Origin: Fidelibacterota bacterium
GTDB lineage: Bacteria; Fidelibacterota; Fidelibacteria; Fidelibacterales; Fidelibacteraceae
DNA length: 8,892 nucleotides
Direction of reading: 5' to 3'
NCBI GenBank assembly: GCA_023134755.1
Contig: JAGLUM010000150.1
Span: 1 to 8,892, forward strand
In this document: positions 6,434-8,892 of the stretch, piece after piece
How positions within the stretch are numbered: position 1 is the stretch's first letter
Layout: every line of letters begins with the position of its first letter
Translations under genes and position numbers: made by a program
The notes under the pieces: model-generated
What the model saw: the letters and a program-made list of their open reading frames with translations, nothing else
What the model was told of the DNA's origin: nothing
Databases searched by the model: none

Positions 6434-7272
6434 AATTTAATCTAAAACCGTACATTATTCTGGCACGGCCGGCGAACATGGGGCTTGTAGCTTTTGTGAT
6501 TTTGCTTACATCTACCTTTTTTGACCCTTATCCTCCTGTGTGGCGCGTGCTGCTTGCCATAATCTGTGTTATATTTATCACGGCGGCAGGCAATGCTTAC
6601 AATGATATTTGTGATATAGAAATTGACAAGATCAATAAACCTAAACGCCCACTGCCATCTGGATTAATTTCCCCGGAAGGCGCCCGCGGATTTATGATAA
6701 TTGTGCTCATTCTGGGAAATCTGGCGGGATGGATATTGGGATTTTGGACCCTTGTGATTGCCCTTTTTATTACAACACCTCTTTTGTTTTGGTATGCTCG
6801 TCGCCTGAGGCACGTTGCCTTAGTAGGAAATATCGTGATCGCTTTTTTGTCATCCCTTGCCTTTTTGTTTGCGGCTCTGGCATTTGGCGACATAAGTATT
6901 GGCTATGTGCCGGCGGTATTATGCTTTGCGATATCATTGATTCGCGAGATCATAAAAGACCTGGAAGACCTTGAGGGCGACAGCGCCCACAACAGCAAAA
7001 CACTGCCTGTAGTCCTTGGCGAAACACCAACTCGGATCGTTGTCGGAATAATGATTCTCATGCTTCTGCCGATCATACCCATTCCTTATGTAGCAGGATT
7101 GTACGGGAAATGGTTTTTTTTCGTGGGTATCATCGGTGTAGGCTTTCCGCTGATCATTATCATGGTTCAACTTTTCCAGATAAAACGAACTATAAATTAT
7201 CACCAAATGGCCATCGCGCTGAAAATTCTTATGGTAATTGGTATAGCAACCATTTTCATTGGCAGATTTTAA
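6430..7272 (+). CDS. UbiA-family prenyltransferase, DGGGP-synthase-like
   Basis: This 280-aa integral membrane prenyltransferase has about eight or nine hydrophobic segments. The two aspartate-rich Mg2+/diphosphate motifs are intact: N58-D59-x-x-D62-x-x-x-D66, followed by KINKPKRPLPSG (67-78), and D177-x-x-D180-x-x-x-D184 within IREIIKDLEDLEGD (171-184). The pairing of INKPKRPxPS with REIIKDxEDxEGD is what I recall of archaeal digeranylgeranylglyceryl phosphate synthase and its bacterial relatives, rather than 4-hydroxybenzoate or menaquinone prenyltransferases. The inferred reaction is transfer of an isoprenyl group to an isoprenyl-glycerol phosphate in ether-lipid synthesis; quinone or (bacterio)chlorophyll-type acceptors are alternatives. 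Its ATG overlaps the antiporter stop, with only a weak AGGA (6415-6418) at 11 bases, implying coupled translation. No terminator follows clearly. Confidence 0.92.
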   Translation: MKFNLKPYIILARPANMGLVAFVILLTSTFFDPYPPVWRVLLAIICVIFITAAGNAYNDICDIEIDKINKPKRPLPSGLISPEGARGFMIIVLILGNLAGWILGFWTLVIALFITTPLLFWYARRLRHVALVGNIVIAFLSSLAFLFAALAFGDISIGYVPAVLCFAISLIREIIKDLEDLEGDSAHNSKTLPVVLGETPTRIVVGIMILMLLPIIPIPYVAGLYGKWFFFVGIIGVGFPLIIIMVQLFQIKRTINYHQMAIALKILMVIGIATIFIGRF

Positions 7273-7390
7273 TTCAGATCCCGGAAGGAATCCCTGGAAC
7301 AAATAACTCCTAATTATATTTATTTTTAACCTGTATTTAGTTATATTAGACTTGAATAAAACGTAATTGACAATAAAAAAAGGATGTAAA

Positions 7391-8892
7391 ATGATTAAAA
7401 CAAGTGTCATTTTTTATTATTACAAAGAAAAAGCATTTAGCGAAGAACACGTAAAAGCAGAAATTAAAGGCCTCGCGGAGCAGACCTACAAGAACATTGA
7501 AACTATTATTATTACGAGCGATCCGCCAGAAGCCAAAGAAAAATTTGCTGCACTTAACCCCAAACTTGTTGTCTGCCAAAATGATGTTGCCATTAATTTG
7601 AATAAGGCACTCGCGCTGGCAGACGGAGAGTGGGTCTTACTGATAGATAACCGGGATAATCCGGTCATAATGAAAAAAGCGGCCATCGATGGCTTTGTCC
7701 TTGGCGCTGAACGCCAGATGGCTGCGGGTCTTTTTTATACTAGCTATGAACTGGAAGACGGTGGCGAAGTAAAAGAAATTCATTTACTGAATCATCACCT
7801 CGGTCGGGTCCGGGACAATATGGACTACGGAAAGGTTTTATTTGTCAAAAAATCTGCATTGGTAGCCATTGGCGGATTTGATGAATCGGTAAAATACAAC
7901 CATTTATACGATCTGCGCCTAAAGATATCAGAAAACAATAAATTATATCGCATTGCAAACCGTTACAGCGGTTCATTTTACCGTGTGATCGCAGCGGGAA
8001 AAGAAACTGATGTTTTTGATTATTTAAAGGCGGGAAAAAGCATTCAGTTAGAGGCCGAACACGTAATTACAGAACACCTGAAACGTATTGGCGCATACAT
8101 GGCGCCCGGTATATTTATGCCGAAAAATACGAAGTATAAAGATAAATCCACCCTTAAAGCATCCGTGATCATTCCCGTGGGTAACCGCCCGGAATTTATC
8201 GGTTTAGCTATTGAAAGCGTACAGCGTCAGACCGTACAGGATATTGAAGTTCTCGTTATGGTCAATGGCGGTGATAAAGATCTGACAGCGGATGTTGTTC
8301 GTGAATATATGGAAGGCGGCGCAAAATATGATCCCGCAAAACCGGATGTACGTCTCTATGTTTTGGATATTAACAGTATTGGTATGTGCCTGAATCTGGG
8401 CGCAAAGATGGCACGCGGTAAATATTATGTGCAGCTGGATTCAGATGATCAGTTGATTGAAGATGCTGTAGAAAAACTTTTGACAGTTTATAATACCGAT
8501 CCGGAAATTGGTATGGTTATCGGTTCTTACGAAGTTTGGGAAAAACATTCAAATGGCAATATTACCCGTGTAGAAGATATGCCGGTGGTAACCCATGATG
8601 AATGGACCGATGATAACGGCCGCAACAACCTGCTGCGCATTAACGGTGCCGGTGCTCCGCGCTCTGCACGTATTGAAGTTATAAAAAATGTTGGTTATTT
8701 TAGTATCAATGATGATCCCTACGCACGGAATTATGGCGAAGATTATGAATTAGTCGGCAAAATTTCAGAACAGTATAAGATCGGTCGGGTTTGGGATCCG
8801 ATATACAAAGTGGTTCGCCACGCCGGGGGTACTGATCACAGTATTGATCAGAATACTGTTGACAGAAATGATAATGCCAAAGACTGGGTTCG
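7391..8892 (+). CDS. Tandem two-domain family 2 glycosyltransferase (partial, cut by window edge)
   Basis: The frame stays open for 500 codons to the right edge, so the C-terminus is missing. Two GT-A folds are visible. Domain one (about 1-235) starts KTSVIFYYYKE, has AINLNKALALADGEWVLLID (67-86) and IGGFDESVKYNHLYDLRLKI (160-179), but its metal motif is D-N-R-D (86-89), not a clean DxD. Domain two (about 256-500) is canonical: KASVIIPVGNRPEFIGLAIE (256-275), QTVQDIEVLVMVNG (280-293), nucleotide-sugar metal motif QLDSDDQ (348-354; D350, D352, D353), and GEDYELVGKI (449-458), the likely catalytic-base region. No signal peptide or membrane segment is seen, so it is probably cytoplasmic and acts on envelope or capsular glycan precursors (inference). 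AAAGGA (7379-7384) lies 6 bases before the ATG. The 118-base gap to the prenyltransferase gene has no clear terminator or promoter. Confidence 0.92.
   Translation, partial: MIKTSVIFYYYKEKAFSEEHVKAEIKGLAEQTYKNIETIIITSDPPEAKEKFAALNPKLVVCQNDVAINLNKALALADGEWVLLIDNRDNPVIMKKAAIDGFVLGAERQMAAGLFYTSYELEDGGEVKEIHLLNHHLGRVRDNMDYGKVLFVKKSALVAIGGFDESVKYNHLYDLRLKISENNKLYRIANRYSGSFYRVIAAGKETDVFDYLKAGKSIQLEAEHVITEHLKRIGAYMAPGIFMPKNTKYKDKSTLKASVIIPVGNRPEFIGLAIESVQRQTVQDIEVLVMVNGGDKDLTADVVREYMEGGAKYDPAKPDVRLYVLDINSIGMCLNLGAKMARGKYYVQLDSDDQLIEDAVEKLLTVYNTDPEIGMVIGSYEVWEKHSNGNITRVEDMPVVTHDEWTDDNGRNNLLRINGAGAPRSARIEVIKNVGYFSINDDPYARNYGEDYELVGKISEQYKIGRVWDPIYKVVRHAGGTDHSIDQNTVDRNDNAKDWV
8832..8859. repeat. Interlocked inverted repeats inside the glycosyltransferase gene
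   Basis: CTGATCA (8832-8838) pairs with TGATCAG (8845-8851), and ACAGTATT (8838-8845) pairs with AATACTGT (8852-8859). The order is A-B-A'-B', so the two hairpins (7 bp and 8 bp, each with a loop of about six bases) exclude one another or could form a pseudoknot. All of it is coding, covering roughly residues 481-490 of the glycosyltransferase. It may be coincidence. Confidence 0.5.

Noticed and set aside
7275..7301. Degenerate direct repeat ATCCC-GGAA / ATCCCTGGAA after the prenyltransferase gene
   Set aside because: It has only two short imperfect copies with no hairpin followed by T residues; I see no terminator or regulatory site that it supports.
7367..7372. Perfect -35-like TTGACA before the glycosyltransferase gene
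   Set aside because: The matching -10 would fall on the start codon (7390-7395, AATGAT), which is a poor match and would place the transcript start inside the gene.
6934..7410. A 158-codon open frame on the minus strand across the end of the prenyltransferase gene
   Set aside because: It is antisense to the conserved second aspartate-rich motif of the prenyltransferase and overlaps the start of the glycosyltransferase gene. The translation shows no family features.

Overview
The window reads as chromosomal, mostly housekeeping DNA of a Gram-negative, moderately AT-rich bacterium. The strongest clue is YidC: at 586 aa it has the large N-terminal periplasmic domain found in Gram-negative YidC and absent from Gram-positive homologues. 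A UbiA-type prenyltransferase that looks like the archaeal ether-lipid enzyme DGGGPS, an NhaC-family antiporter and a BDH/YqhD-like alcohol dehydrogenase would suit an anaerobic or fermentative member of the FCB group (for example Cloacimonadota, Marinimicrobia or relatives). That placement is a low-confidence inference. No phage, insertion sequence, CRISPR, tRNA or rRNA is visible.

Layout. Positions 1-341 are non-coding and very AT-rich at the left, with two near-matches to DnaA boxes; this may be part of an origin or only the rpmH promoter region. Positions 342-2806 are the classic cluster rpmH-rnpA-yidD-yidC, all on + and tightly packed: rpmH/rnpA overlap by 4 nt, rnpA/yidD by 8 nt, and yidD and yidC are 11 nt apart. 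rpmH (GTG start) and yidC (TTG start) carry the same 13-base Shine-Dalgarno block, while the two overlapped genes between them have none and probably depend on translational coupling. A perfect 10-bp hairpin at 2824-2850 ends the cluster and can serve both strands.

Positions 2870-4033 (-) encode an iron/zinc-type alcohol dehydrogenase convergent with yidC. Divergent from it, 4094-4777 (+) encodes a polytopic membrane protein of unknown function. After a 168-nt gap with a possible promoter comes a two-gene unit: an NhaC-family antiporter (4946-6433) overlapping by ATGA a DGGGPS-like UbiA prenyltransferase (6430-7272). The last gene, 7391 to the right edge, is a tandem two-domain family 2 glycosyltransferase truncated by the window; it has no stop codon here.

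How the genes relate. The first cluster supplies ribosomal protein L34, the protein part of RNase P, and two membrane-protein insertion factors. The right half is dominated by envelope functions (membrane protein, ion antiport, isoprenoid-lipid synthesis, glycan synthesis), but apart from the antiporter/UbiA overlap nothing in the sequence proves a shared pathway. I did not find a clear new multi-gene system. The items most worth checking are the DGGGPS-like prenyltransferase, the degenerate first glycosyltransferase domain, the interlocked inverted repeats near the right edge, and the possible origin at the left edge.
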